This document shows, one piece after another, positions 49,429 to 58,492 of a DNA stretch of 64,000 bases. Location of the stretch: the NCBI GenBank assembly GCA_009782565.1, contig WRIU01000004.1, positions 124,001 to 188,000 on the forward strand, in the 5' to 3' direction. This DNA comes from Betaproteobacteria bacterium (GTDB taxonomy: Bacteria; Pseudomonadota; Gammaproteobacteria; Burkholderiales; Rhodocyclaceae). A model generated the notes under the pieces. It was not told where the DNA came from and did no database searches. It saw only the letters and a list, made by a program, of their open reading frames with translations. The translations under genes were made by a program, and so were the position numbers. Within the stretch, counting starts at the first letter, position 1; every line of letters begins with the position of its first letter.

Positions 49429-49746
49429 TCATACGGCTACGACGGGTGCGAACTCCAGGCACGCGCTCAAGCGCTCAAAGACGTTTTCGTCCGTCTCTTC
49501 CACGCGGACATCCAGAATGTCATGCAGTTTACTCACCTGACTGACCACTTGGTTCATGCGGCCATCTTCATTGATCATCAGCCACACGTTACAGGTTGAA
49601 CCGCCGTTGATCGGGGTCACCAGAATCCCTTCCAGGTTGTAGGCGCGCCGGGCAAAGAGCCCGCATACATGGGACATGACGCCGGGGTGATTGTTCACGG
49701 TGAGGCGTAAGGTCACGAGGGTTTTAGTGGCGGTGGCGTCAGACAT
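49429..49746 (-). CDS. ilvN: Acetolactate synthase I small (regulatory) subunit
   Basis: 105 residues, the short IlvN form with a single ACT domain: LRLTVNNHPGVMSHVCGLFA, RRAYNLEGILV, and DENVFERLSACLEFAP at the end. Binds valine to inhibit IlvB. The ATG lies within the last bases of ilvB (8-nt overlap) with GAAGGAGA upstream. The short form with ilvB is the enterobacterial ilvBN type, unlike the longer IlvH usual in Betaproteobacteria. Confidence 0.93.
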   Translation of the reverse strand: MSDATATKTLVTLRLTVNNHPGVMSHVCGLFARRAYNLEGILVTPINGGSTCNVWLMINEDGRMNQVVSQVSKLHDILDVRVEETDENVFERLSACLEFAPVVAV

Positions 49747-51418
49747 GACACTCTCCTTCTATCATTTCAATGTTGGCTGCGCCCGGAGGTACCATGGGAA
49801 ACACTTTGTCCTCTGCGCGGATGTTCACTTCAACGAGACAAGGCCCTCTGCTGTGCAGGGCTTTTTCCAAATCCTTTTCAGGAGTTCTGCTGAGGTTCAG
49901 GTTGATGGCCGGTATGCCGAAGCCTCGGGCAATACTGGGAAAATCCACCACCCCCGTGTATTCCGAAGCAAAGATTCTTCCGCCAAAAAACAGTTCCTGT
50001 TGCTGCTGCACAAGGCCGAGGCCGCCGTTGTTGCTCAGGATGATCTTCACATTAGCCTGCTGCTCGGCTGCGGTAGCCAGTTCCTGAATGTTCATGAGCA
50101 GGCTCCCATCTCCGGAGAAGCAGAGCACCGTGGCTTCGGGATGCTGCAAAGCAGCACCAATGGCGGCTGGAAGGCCAAACCCCATAGTTCCAAGCCCGCC
50201 CGAGGTCAACCACTGGCGCGGGCGGGTAAAAGGAAAAACCTGAGCCACGCGCATCTGATGCTGGCCCACGTCTGTAGCAATGATGGCCGAGCTATCCATC
50301 AATGAGGCGACGCAACGGATAATTCCATAAGGCGAACAAGGGTTATCAGAGTCTTTCACAGCCATGCCGTGGGTCGCCTTCAGACAGGCCACGCGGTCGA
50401 GCCAGGGCTTGCGGCGTTTCATGCCGAGGAAAGGCAGAAGAGCCTCAAGGGTCAGGCGGGCATCCGCGATGATGCCCGCTTCCACCGCGCGAAGTTTACC
50501 CACTTCACTGGCATCCGTATCAATATGGATAACCTTGGCATTGGGACAAAAACAATCTATGCGGCCGGTAGCCCGGTCGTCAAACCGCGCGCCCACCACG
50601 ATGAGCAAATCGCATTCTTCCAGGAGCATGTTGGTACTGCGCGCTCCGTGCATGCCAAGCATGCCGAGGGAAAGGGCGTGCTCCAAGGGGATTATGCCCA
50701 GCCCCCGCAGAGACATAGCGGCGGGTATGCCGCAGCCTTCCACCAGGGAAAGGGCAATGGCCGCTGTACCGGGATGGTTCGCGCCGCCGCCAAGCAGCAG
50801 CATGGGGCATTGAGCCGCATTGATGAGATCCGCCGCTTTCCGTATCAAGGCAGGATCGGGCGCGACCGGAGCCTCGGGCATACCGGCGAGCGGCAGTTCC
50901 GCTATCTCCAGCATCCCCATCTGCACATCCTTTGGAATGTCGATGAGTACCGGGCCGGGACGGTCGCTGGAAGCGATGGAAAAGGCCTCCGGAATGATGT
51001 GAAGCAGTTCCTCCACCGTGCGAGCCAGATAGTTGTGCTTGGTCACGGGTACGGACATGCCGTAAATATCCACTTCCTGAAATGCGTCCGTCCCGATCAT
51101 GGGACAGGATACCTGGCCGGTGATGCAGATGATGGGGATGGAATCCATTTTGGCGTCTGCCAGGGACGTGAGGGTATTGGTGGCTCCTGGTCCGGAAGTG
51201 GCGAAAAAGACAGCGGGACAGCCGCTGGAGCGAGCCATGCCCTGAGCGATGAACCCAGCTCCCTGTTCGTGCCTGGCAAGGACATGCCGGATACGAGTGC
51301 TGCGGGAAAGGGCATCGTACAAGGGCAGATTGGTACCGCCCGGAATACCGGCAATACAGGTGATGCCTTGCCTCTCCAACAGACGGATAGTCAGTTCAGC
51401 TCCAGTCATGCGTTTCAT
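49739..51418 (-). CDS. ilvB: Acetolactate synthase large subunit (IlvB type)
   Basis: 559 residues. Condenses pyruvate units for valine/leucine synthesis with ThDP, FAD and Mg. IAGIPGGTNLPLYDALS and the catalytic Glu in RHEQGAGFIAQGMAR, FATSGPGATNTLTSLADA, and the ThDP motif CFSGDGSLLMNIQELATA are present. AAGGAGA about 9 nt upstream supports the start. A valine-rich leader peptide and terminator precede it. Confidence 0.94.
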   Translation of the reverse strand: MKRMTGAELTIRLLERQGITCIAGIPGGTNLPLYDALSRSTRIRHVLARHEQGAGFIAQGMARSSGCPAVFFATSGPGATNTLTSLADAKMDSIPIICITGQVSCPMIGTDAFQEVDIYGMSVPVTKHNYLARTVEELLHIIPEAFSIASSDRPGPVLIDIPKDVQMGMLEIAELPLAGMPEAPVAPDPALIRKAADLINAAQCPMLLLGGGANHPGTAAIALSLVEGCGIPAAMSLRGLGIIPLEHALSLGMLGMHGARSTNMLLEECDLLIVVGARFDDRATGRIDCFCPNAKVIHIDTDASEVGKLRAVEAGIIADARLTLEALLPFLGMKRRKPWLDRVACLKATHGMAVKDSDNPCSPYGIIRCVASLMDSSAIIATDVGQHQMRVAQVFPFTRPRQWLTSGGLGTMGFGLPAAIGAALQHPEATVLCFSGDGSLLMNIQELATAAEQQANVKIILSNNGGLGLVQQQQELFFGGRIFASEYTGVVDFPSIARGFGIPAINLNLSRTPEKDLEKALHSRGPCLVEVNIRAEDKVFPMVPPGAANIEMIEGECHV

Positions 51419-51469
51419 TCGTCAATCTCCTTGACATGGGTCTGCCAGATGTCCGACGGAATCCTTGCA

Positions 51470-51509
51470 AAAAAAGCAAAACCCCCGTCGGCTCACACCG
51501 GCGGGGGTT
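51470..51509 (-). terminator. Attenuator terminator upstream of ilvB
   Basis: Stem AACCCCCGCCGG / CCGACGGGGGTT with short loop (arms about 51480-51491 and 51498-51509), then TTTTGCTTTTTTT on the minus strand. It lies between the leader peptide (stop 51539) and ilvB (51418). Confidence 0.88.
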
Positions 51510-51538
51510 AATTGGCTATGCCTACTGCTACTTCCCGA

Positions 51539-51616
51539 TCACGGCGCGAGTGACATGTGTCCCCGTACGACGACGGCGACTCTGACGACCAGGGAAGTGC
51601 GGAAAGCAATAGACAT
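51539..51616 (-). CDS. Valine-rich ilvB leader peptide
   Basis: A 25-residue reading frame, MSIAFRTSLVVRVAVVVRGH followed by MSLAP, sits 120 bp upstream of ilvB. Six of 25 residues are valine, clustered as VV-R-V-A-VVV. The ATG has AAGGAA about 8 nt upstream. It is followed by a strong terminator. This is the arrangement of the E. coli ilvB leader (ivbL): slow translation at Val codons when valyl-tRNA is scarce would favour antitermination. The stem alternatives were not worked out. Confidence 0.85.
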   Translation of the reverse strand: MSIAFRTSLVVRVAVVVRGHMSLAP

Positions 51617-51683
51617 GATGAAATTCCTTGAGTGCTACTCTGAGGCTTTCACTTTTGAGAATACATGATAAGGCCTTGCAAGA

Positions 51684-53165
51684 CTATGTTTTTGTACGCA
51701 TGGTAAGCGCACGGCCAACCGAACGCCACTGTAAACGTTCTTCCTCGAACGCGGCGGTAGTGAGCGGCAATTCCTGCAACCACCCCGGCGGGGTTTCGAC
51801 GGTGAAACCGCGCTTCGTCCAGGTCAAAGCGATGTCCGGCACGCCCCGGTCATCGCGGGCGCGATGAACCACCACTGCCAGACGCAGACAGACGATCAGC
51901 AACCAGTCCGGACTCGATGGGTCGATATCCGCCAGACGTTCGAGCTTGCCGCGATGGGCAAGCACGAGCCGCGCGAGCCGCCACTGATCCATGCGCGAAA
52001 AACCCGGCATATCGGCATTGGCGAGGATATAGGCACTGTGCTTGTGGTACCCGGCATGTGCGACGGAAATGCCGATCTCGTGCAAAAGCGCCGCCCAATA
52101 CAGAAACCTGCGATCCATATTGGCCGGATCAATAACAGCGGGGTCAAGCTGCGCGAGCAAGGAACAGGCCGTGTCGGCCACCTGTCCGGCATGGCGCGCA
52201 TTGACCCGGTAACGGTTCATGAAGGCATCGACGGTCGCGTCACGCAAGTCATGATGGTGATAGCGACCCAGCAGATCGTAAAGCACGCCCAGCCGCAAGG
52301 CGCCTTCCGAAAACGCCATGCGTTGCAGCCCAAACTCGTGGAACACCGCGAGCATGATCGCCAGCCCTCCAAGGACGACGGACTTCCGGTCGTTTCTTAG
52401 GGCATACAGGTCGGCAGCATCGACAGAACCGGCACGAATGAAAATTGTGCGTAGTTTCTCTAGCCCGTCGCGTGTGATTCCGCTCTCCGATAAACCGTTT
52501 TCCACGAGAATTTCTTCCAGCGCCTTGGCCGTGCCGCTGGAACCGACGGCTAATTCCCAACCCGTTTTACGGTAATCATGGGCAATCGAGAGCAATTCGC
52601 TACGCGCGGAAAGTTCCGCTTCCCGGAAACTGCGTTTGTCGATCTTTCCACCGGGAAAATAACGCAGGCTGTAACTGACGCAGCCCATATAAAGCGAATC
52701 GAGCAAAACAGGCTCGAAACTCTTGCCGATGATGAATTCGGTCGAACCGCCGCCAATATCGACAATCAACTGCTGGCGATGCGGGTCGGGCAGCGTATGT
52801 GCAACCCCCACGTAAATCAGGCGCGCTTCCTCGCGCCCGCCGATCACCTCGATGGGAAAACCAAGCGCCTTTTCGGCCTCACGTAGAAAATCTGCCGCGT
52901 TCTTGGCGACGCGCAACGTATTGGTTGCCACCGCGCGCACCGCATCGGGTGAAAACCCCGCGAGCCGCTCATGAAACAAACGCAAGGCGACGAGGCCCCG
53001 CTGACAGGCTTCATCATCGAGCCGTTTGTCCGCCGTCAGACCTGCGGCCAACTGCACCTGCTCCTTCAAGCCATCGAAGGCATAGACCTGGTCATTGACA
53101 ATGCGCCCGACCTGGAGCCGGAAACTGTTGGAACCGAGGTCGACAGCGGCAATCACATCCTGCAT
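51684..53165 (-). CDS. ppx: Exopolyphosphatase (Ppx/GppA family)
   Basis: 493 residues. Start VIAAVDLGSNSFRLQVGRI (from MQDVIAAVDLG at 53165). ATPase-fold phosphate loops: DIGGGSTEFIIG, VGSSGTAKALEEIL, and GGLAIMLAVFHEFGLQRM. The C-terminal HD-like domain contains LYWAALLHEIGISVAHAGYH. It cleaves terminal phosphates of polyphosphate, opposite to ppk nearby; GppA activity on pppGpp is possible. Confidence 0.92.
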   Translation of the reverse strand: MQDVIAAVDLGSNSFRLQVGRIVNDQVYAFDGLKEQVQLAAGLTADKRLDDEACQRGLVALRLFHERLAGFSPDAVRAVATNTLRVAKNAADFLREAEKALGFPIEVIGGREEARLIYVGVAHTLPDPHRQQLIVDIGGGSTEFIIGKSFEPVLLDSLYMGCVSYSLRYFPGGKIDKRSFREAELSARSELLSIAHDYRKTGWELAVGSSGTAKALEEILVENGLSESGITRDGLEKLRTIFIRAGSVDAADLYALRNDRKSVVLGGLAIMLAVFHEFGLQRMAFSEGALRLGVLYDLLGRYHHHDLRDATVDAFMNRYRVNARHAGQVADTACSLLAQLDPAVIDPANMDRRFLYWAALLHEIGISVAHAGYHKHSAYILANADMPGFSRMDQWRLARLVLAHRGKLERLADIDPSSPDWLLIVCLRLAVVVHRARDDRGVPDIALTWTKRGFTVETPPGWLQELPLTTAAFEEERLQWRSVGRALTMRTKT

Positions 53166-53227
53166 CGTAATGAGCCCAAAAACACATCTCAAAAAGCGAC
53201 GGCGCGCATTCTAGAGCGTTTTCTGTT

Positions 53228-53266
53228 CAAGTGGGTACCCCCCCTCGCCCGCGCAAGCGGGAAAAG
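53228..53266. repeat. Degraded REP-like hairpin (copy 3)
   Basis: CCCGC-GCAA-GCGGG (centred near 53253) sits in a context like the CCCTCTCCCG family at 34859 and 53880, but the outer stem is eroded. It lies between ppx and the PLD gene. Confidence 0.4.
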
Positions 53267-53316
53267 GATAAGTGTGCGCTGTACGACAGGATAGAATGTT
53301 TAATTCGCCCAAGGTA

Positions 53317-53865
53317 ATGAAAAAATCCCTCATGAAAAAAATACTGACCGCTCTTTCACTTGCCTTTCTCTCCGGCATGGTATCGGCAGCGAAACCATTG
53401 CCGCCAGATGCCACTTTCGACGTCGGGTTCTCGCCCCGGCGCGGGGCGCTGGAGGTCGTTACGAAAGGGATCAAATCCGCGAAAGAATCAATCCTGGTGG
53501 CCTCCTACAGTTTCACCAGCAAGCCGATTGCTACCGCGCTCCTCGCCGCGCATAAACGCGGCATCAAGGTACGCGTCGTAACGGACGCAAAGGGTGACAG
53601 CAGCAAGTACACCGCTGCCCGGTTTCTTGCCAACCGGGGCGTCCCGGTGCGTTTTAATGACCGCTACGCCATTCACCACAATAAGTTCATGGTCATCGAC
53701 GGGCGGCACGTCGAGACGGGCAGTTTCAATTTTTCCGCCGCAGCCGCAGACAAGAACGCTGAAAATGTCTTGCTGCTCTGGAACGTTAAACCTCTTGCCG
53801 AACAATACACAGCCGAGTGGCAGCGTTTGTGGAACGAAGGCGTCGATATGAAGCCAGCGTATTAA
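53317..53865 (+). CDS. Secreted phospholipase D-family nuclease (single HKD)
   Basis: 182 residues. A signal peptide (MKKILTALSLAFLSGMVSA, cut near AAKPLPP) precedes a PLD-fold domain whose motif HHNKFMVIDGRHVETGSFNF is the HxKxxxxD signature. One motif per chain means it acts as a dimer, like Nuc-type endonucleases. Location is probably periplasmic. Starts at 53317 (MKKSLMKKIL) or 53332. Substrate, DNA or lipid, is not determined; Nuc-like nucleases are the closest family. Confidence 0.82.
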   Translation: MKKSLMKKILTALSLAFLSGMVSAAKPLPPDATFDVGFSPRRGALEVVTKGIKSAKESILVASYSFTSKPIATALLAAHKRGIKVRVVTDAKGDSSKYTAARFLANRGVPVRFNDRYAIHHNKFMVIDGRHVETGSFNFSAAAADKNAENVLLLWNVKPLAEQYTAEWQRLWNEGVDMKPAY

Positions 53866-53879
53866 GTGCCTTCGCTTTT

Positions 53880-53902
53880 CCCTCTCCCCTTGCGGGAGAG
53901 GG
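53880..53902. repeat. REP-like hairpin (copy 2)
   Basis: CCCTCTCCC-CTTGC-GGGAGAGGG is a 9-bp stem 15 bp after the PLD gene, followed by a second GGGGCGGGAGAGG arm. It shares the core of the 34859 copy. Confidence 0.7.
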
Positions 53903-54089
53903 TGCCTTTGAGGGGCGGGAGAGGAATCGGCGGCCAAAAGATGGCGCAGACGTTGTCGAAGCCATGATTTGAAGGCGGCACATTGTGATTTTTCACCAAA
54001 CAGCCTAAACTGACTATGGTTCAATGACTAGGGTCATATCAAACTCAATAACCCGTGATTGAAGTCGCGTGTTTCTTTGCGAGGTTTCT

Positions 54090-54320
54090 ATGAATCAGGT
54101 ATCGAAATCGCAATTCAAAGCCAAGGCTCTGGAGTTTTTCCGCCAAGTAGAGAGCAGCGGTGAATCGGTCATCATTACCGATCATGGCAAGCCAAAATTG
54201 GAAGTCCGATCCTTCCGGTCACAACAGGATGATCCTTTGTCCCGGTTGCGCGGCACGGTGCTGCGCTTTGAGCGCCCAACCGAGCCGGTTGCCGAAGATG
54301 ATTGGCTGGTGGCGCAATGA
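54090..54320 (+). CDS. Antitoxin, Phd/YefM-like
   Basis: 76 residues. MNQVSKSQFKAKALEFFRQV is the Phd/YefM-type DNA-binding start, followed by GESVIITDHGKPKLEV, also typical. The C-terminal tail is acidic and probably wraps the toxin. GAGG about 5 nt upstream supports the start. It overlaps the toxin gene by 4 nt (ATGA), so the pair is coupled and likely autoregulated. Confidence 0.88.
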   Translation: MNQVSKSQFKAKALEFFRQVESSGESVIITDHGKPKLEVRSFRSQQDDPLSRLRGTVLRFERPTEPVAEDDWLVAQ

Positions 54321-54712
54321 TTGTACTGGACACCCATATTCTGGTTTGGTGGGTTTCCGGCTCCCAGCAGTTGTCACCAGCGATGCAAAAAGCCATCAAG
54401 ATTCAGCTTGATGGGGGACGCATTCTGATCTCGTCGATCAGCGCATGGGAAATAGCCATGCTGGTGGCGCATGGCCGCATTGCGTTATCAATGGATGTCG
54501 AACGCTGGCTAAAGACTGTAGGACAGATCGAAGCGGTGCGCTTCGTGCCGGTGGATAATGAAATCAGCATCAAATCCTGTCAGTTGCCCGGCGAATTCCA
54601 CAAAGACCCAGCCGACCGCATCATTGTCGCCACTGCCCGCCAGTTTGCCGCGCAACTTTTAACCGCCGACGAAAAAATCCTGGCGTATCCGCATGTGCAA
54701 ACCATCCGGTAG
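54317..54712 (+). CDS. PIN-domain toxin (VapC-like)
   Basis: 131 residues. PIN acidic residues: MIVLDTHILVWW (Asp5), SAWEIAML (Glu), KDPADRIIVATA (Asp) and LTADEKIL (Asp). VapC toxins cleave tRNA or rRNA; the specific target cannot be read. Encoded directly after the antitoxin and 75 bp before ppk. Neighbour ppk is probably not part of the module. Confidence 0.88.
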   Translation: MIVLDTHILVWWVSGSQQLSPAMQKAIKIQLDGGRILISSISAWEIAMLVAHGRIALSMDVERWLKTVGQIEAVRFVPVDNEISIKSCQLPGEFHKDPADRIIVATARQFAAQLLTADEKILAYPHVQTIR

Positions 54713-54786
54713 GTAGACGGCGCAAATTGCCATAGTACGGATTATCGTCACATAATTACGCTACGATGTCGGCAGGAGCGAACATC

Positions 54787-56868
54787 ATGGCGACACACAC
54801 CAATAAGAATTCTTACGACGCGGAATACTTCATCAACCGCGAACTCTCCTTGCTGCAATTCCAGCGGCGCGTGCTCGCGCAAGCCGCCGACCCGACGGTT
54901 CCGCTCCTCGAACGGCTGCGGTTCCTGTGCATCGTATCGAGCAACCTCGATGAATTTTTCGAGATCAGGGTTTCCGGCATCCGCGAACAGATCCGCCTCG
55001 GCAGCAACGCCGTCGATACCGACGGCATCCTGCCCGCCGAACTGTTCGCGCTCGTCAGCGGCGAAGTGCACCAAATCCTGTCCGAGCAATACGCCCTGCT
55101 CAACGACGACATCCTGCCCGCGCTGGAGCGCGAAGGCGTCGTCTTCCTGCGGCGCGGCCTGTGGGATGAGGCGCAAAGCGCCTGGATACACGAATTCTTC
55201 CAGCGCGAAGTCATGCCCGTGCTTACCCCCATCGGGCTGGACCCCGCGCACCCCTTCCCAAGAGTGTTCAACAAGAGCCTGAACTTTGCCGTGGAACTCG
55301 AAGGGCGCGACGCCTTTGGCCGCGTCTCGAACACCGCCATTGTGCAGGCCCCCAGGGTGCTTCCCCGCATCATCCGCCTGCCGGATCAGCCCAATCAGGC
55401 TCCCTACACCTTCGTCTTCCTCTCTTCCGTGCTGCACACCCACGTCGACGAACTCTTCGACGGTATGAATGTGCGTGGCTGCTATCAATTCCGCGTCACC
55501 CGCAATTCCAACCTCTTCGTCGATGAAGAAGAAGTCAAGGATTTGCGCGCCCAACTCAAGGGCGAACTCCAGCAACGCCACTATGGCGACGCCGTGCGGC
55601 TGGAAGTGGCCGACAACTGCTCCGAGGAAATGGCCGATTTCCTCCTCCAGCACTTCCGGCTCGACAGCCCCGACCTGTACACCACCCCAGGCATCGTCAA
55701 CCTCGTCCGCATGATGCAGGTGCCCGACTGGGTCGACCGCCCCGATCTCAAGTACCCGCCCTTCCGTCCCGGCCTGCCCAAATCGCTCGGAAACCGGCGC
55801 GACATTTTTTCCGCCCTCCGCGAACGCGATGTTTTGCTTCACCATCCTTTCCAGAGCTTCGCCCCAGTCATCGAACTCCTGCGCGCGGGCGCGGACGACC
55901 CGCAAGTCGTCGCCATCAAGATGACCGTCTACCGTACCGGAACCGACTCCGTGCTCATGGAGCATCTCGTGCGCGCCGCGCAAAAGGGCAAGGAAGTCAC
56001 CGTCATCCTCGAACTCATGGCCCGTTTCGACGAAGAAGCCAACATCTCCTGGGCCAACCGCCTCGAAGAAGCGGGCGCGCACGTCGTCTACGGCGTCTTC
56101 GGCTACAAGGTACACGCCAAGCTGCTCATGCTCGTGCGCCGCGAAAACGACGGGCTGCGCCGCTACGTCCATCTGGGAACCGGCAACTACCACCCGAGTA
56201 CCACGCGCTTCTATACCGATTTCGGCCTGATGACCGCCAACGAAGAAATCGGCGAAGACGTTGCCGAAATCTTCAAACAAATCACCGGCCTTGGGCGGGC
56301 CAGCACCCTCACCCATTTGTGGCAAGCCCCGTTTTCGCTTCAGCCCAACGTCGTCGCCGCTATCCGGAATGAGACCGAAATTGCCCGCGCGGGTCGGCGT
56401 GGGCGCATCATCGCCAAGGTCAACGCCCTGCTCGAACCCGAAACCATCGAGGCGCTTTACGAAGCCTCCCGCGCCGGAGTGGAAATAGACCTCATCGTGC
56501 GTGGTCCCTGCGCCCTGCGCCCCGGCGTACCGGGACTGTCGGAAAACATCCGGGTACGCTCGATCGTCGGGCGATTCCTGGAACACCACCGCATCATGTA
56601 CTTCCTCGCCGATGGCGAAGACCGGGTCTACCTGTCGAGCGCCGACTGGATGCCGCGCAACTTCTTCCGCCGCATCGAAACGGCTTTCCCCGTACTCGAC
56701 CCGCAACTCAAACGCCGGGTCATCAAGGAAGGCTTGCGCCGCCCCCTCCTTGACAACACCCAGGCGTGGGAAATGCAGCCCGATGGCCGCTACCAGCGCA
56801 AGAGCACACGCCGCGCCGCGCATTCCGCCCAAAACATCCTGCTCGCGGAACTGGCAGCAGGAGGATGA
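54787..56868 (+). CDS. ppk: Polyphosphate kinase 1
   Basis: 693 residues. Makes polyphosphate from ATP at the membrane periphery. FINRELSLLQFQRRVLAQA and FLCIVSSNLDEFFEIRVSG open the N-domain; AQKGKEVTVILELMARFDEE, VYGVFGYKVHAKLLMLVRRE (phospho-His at YKVHAK) and HLGTGNYHPSTTRFYTDFG form the catalytic PLD-like halves, with the second His in VGRFLEHHRIMYFLADG. Start 54787 has GGAG upstream. Paired with ppx 1.6 kb away on the other strand. Confidence 0.96.
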   Translation: MATHTNKNSYDAEYFINRELSLLQFQRRVLAQAADPTVPLLERLRFLCIVSSNLDEFFEIRVSGIREQIRLGSNAVDTDGILPAELFALVSGEVHQILSEQYALLNDDILPALEREGVVFLRRGLWDEAQSAWIHEFFQREVMPVLTPIGLDPAHPFPRVFNKSLNFAVELEGRDAFGRVSNTAIVQAPRVLPRIIRLPDQPNQAPYTFVFLSSVLHTHVDELFDGMNVRGCYQFRVTRNSNLFVDEEEVKDLRAQLKGELQQRHYGDAVRLEVADNCSEEMADFLLQHFRLDSPDLYTTPGIVNLVRMMQVPDWVDRPDLKYPPFRPGLPKSLGNRRDIFSALRERDVLLHHPFQSFAPVIELLRAGADDPQVVAIKMTVYRTGTDSVLMEHLVRAAQKGKEVTVILELMARFDEEANISWANRLEEAGAHVVYGVFGYKVHAKLLMLVRRENDGLRRYVHLGTGNYHPSTTRFYTDFGLMTANEEIGEDVAEIFKQITGLGRASTLTHLWQAPFSLQPNVVAAIRNETEIARAGRRGRIIAKVNALLEPETIEALYEASRAGVEIDLIVRGPCALRPGVPGLSENIRVRSIVGRFLEHHRIMYFLADGEDRVYLSSADWMPRNFFRRIETAFPVLDPQLKRRVIKEGLRRPLLDNTQAWEMQPDGRYQRKSTRRAAHSAQNILLAELAAGG

Positions 56869-57008
56869 AGGAAACGCCCGCCGACTTGCCCCGTCTTTCC
56901 TCTACCCGGTTTCATGTCCACCGCTGGATGTGCGCGAGCATGCAGCACACCACACAAGCAACCGGGTTCTCAAAGAAATAATCGGCATCTCATCGCCAGG
57001 AGAAAAAA

Positions 57009-58043
57009 ATGTCCCTGTTTGTTTTGATGAAACGTTTTGAAGAAATAAAACTCGCGGCAGATCAGGGAGACGCACAATCCCAATATGAGCTTGGCCGTAT
57101 GTACGAAGAAGGCCGGGGCGTCAAACAGGATTCAGCGAAAGCCATGCAGTACACCCTCAAGGCAGCAGAACAGGGACACGCAAAAGCCCAGTACGAACTC
57201 GGATTGATGTACTCCAGGCTCCCGCCCAACAAAAAAAATGAAGAAGAAGCCATCAAATGGATTCAAATGGCGATGGAAGGGTTTCGTCAGGCAGCAGAAC
57301 AGGGCGATGCGGAAGCGCAATGCCGCCTGGGAGAAATATATGACATGGCCAAGAGCGAAAGTCAGAACAAAAGAATCAAAATGGTTGCCGCCGCGCTAGG
57401 CTTCCATTCCGGCGAAAAAGACGCCAAATGGTTCGAAGAAGAATCCGCAAGATGGTTTCAGATGGCAACGGAAGGATTTCGTCAGGCGGCAGAACAGGGC
57501 GATGTGAAGGCTCAATTTGAACTTGGAGTCATCTATTGCCTATTTCTGGGCGGCAGGGAAAATGAGGAAAAAGGCGTGCAATGGTTTCAAAAAGCAGCGG
57601 AACAGGGACTCGCAGAGGCTCAAAATGAGCTTGGATATATGTACTCAATGGGCTGGTGCGTCCCGGAACAGAATGTAGAAGAAGCCTTGAAGTGGTATAC
57701 GAGAGCGGCTGACCAGGGGCATTTACCGGCTCAGGATCAGCTTGCGAAAATATATGCCGGCGGTGACGGACTCATCGAGCCTCATTACCCGGAAGCCCTG
57801 AAGTGGTATCTCAAAATTGCGGAACGTGGCGATTCAACCGCCCAATACAACGTCGGAGTCATGATCGCCAAAGGCCAGGGGACTACGCAAAATCTCACCG
57901 AAGCCCAAAAATGGTTGAGAAAAGCAACCGAACAAGGCAATGAAAACGCCAAAAAAGCGCTCCAACTGCTTGCCTCCTTTCTGAACGCACAAGGCAATGC
58001 AGAGGGCGAAAATGGTTTAGAACAAATCGAACTTGTTTTTTAA
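57009..58043 (+). CDS. Sel1-repeat (TPR-like) protein
   Basis: 344 residues, seven to eight Sel1 repeats of 36-44 residues such as AKAQYELGLMY, AEAQCRLGEIYD, AEAQNELGYMYSMGW and AQYNVGVMIAKGQG. No signal peptide is seen, so it is probably cytosolic or peripheral. These repeats mediate protein-protein contacts; partner unknown. Ribosome site CAGGAG about 8 nt upstream. Lower GC than neighbours. It overlaps the next gene by one base. Confidence 0.82.
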   Translation: MSLFVLMKRFEEIKLAADQGDAQSQYELGRMYEEGRGVKQDSAKAMQYTLKAAEQGHAKAQYELGLMYSRLPPNKKNEEEAIKWIQMAMEGFRQAAEQGDAEAQCRLGEIYDMAKSESQNKRIKMVAAALGFHSGEKDAKWFEEESARWFQMATEGFRQAAEQGDVKAQFELGVIYCLFLGGRENEEKGVQWFQKAAEQGLAEAQNELGYMYSMGWCVPEQNVEEALKWYTRAADQGHLPAQDQLAKIYAGGDGLIEPHYPEALKWYLKIAERGDSTAQYNVGVMIAKGQGTTQNLTEAQKWLRKATEQGNENAKKALQLLASFLNAQGNAEGENGLEQIELVF

Positions 58044-58411
58044 TGAAACTCAACCTCAACCATTCTCCCGGCATCAACCTTTTCACCAGCAACGAAGAAC
58101 GCTTCGTCACCATCAACCATATACGCTACGACACCGCCCTGATCGTCACCCCGGAGCGCATCATTCCCGGCTGGGCAACGGGGTTCGACGCACTGACCGC
58201 CGACGATTTCGTCGCCCTCGTAACGCTTGGCCCAAAAATCGTGCTGCTAGGCACTGGCCGCCGCCAGCGTTTTCCCGCCCCGGCGCTGTTGCGCCCACTC
58301 ATCGAGGCTGGAGTGTCCGTCGAACCGATGGATTTACCCGCTGCCTGCCGCACTTACAACATCCTTGCCCTCGAAAACCGGCCGGTCGCGGCGGCGCTGC
58401 TGTTCAAATGA
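58043..58411 (+). CDS. Mth938/NDUFAF3-like domain protein
   Basis: 122 residues. The family pattern is visible as ALIVTPERIIPGWATG, VALVTLGPKIVLLGTGRRQR and VEPMDLPAACRTYNIL-x-LENRPVAAALL. Human NDUFAF3 helps assemble complex I; bacterial homologues lack defined roles. It shares one base with the Sel1 gene stop and may be coupled to it, though I see no functional link. Confidence 0.87.
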   Translation: MKLNLNHSPGINLFTSNEERFVTINHIRYDTALIVTPERIIPGWATGFDALTADDFVALVTLGPKIVLLGTGRRQRFPAPALLRPLIEAGVSVEPMDLPAACRTYNILALENRPVAAALLFK

Positions 58412-58492
58412 TTTCCTGGACGGTTGCCCTGTCAGGCCGTCCCCGTTACCCTCATGAATCATTTTCCGGCTCCACACCAGAGGTTCCCTCCC

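Noticed and set aside
51617-51683. Promoter for the ilvB leader
   Set aside because: No convincing -35/-10 pair; TTGCAA and TATTCT are present but wrongly spaced.
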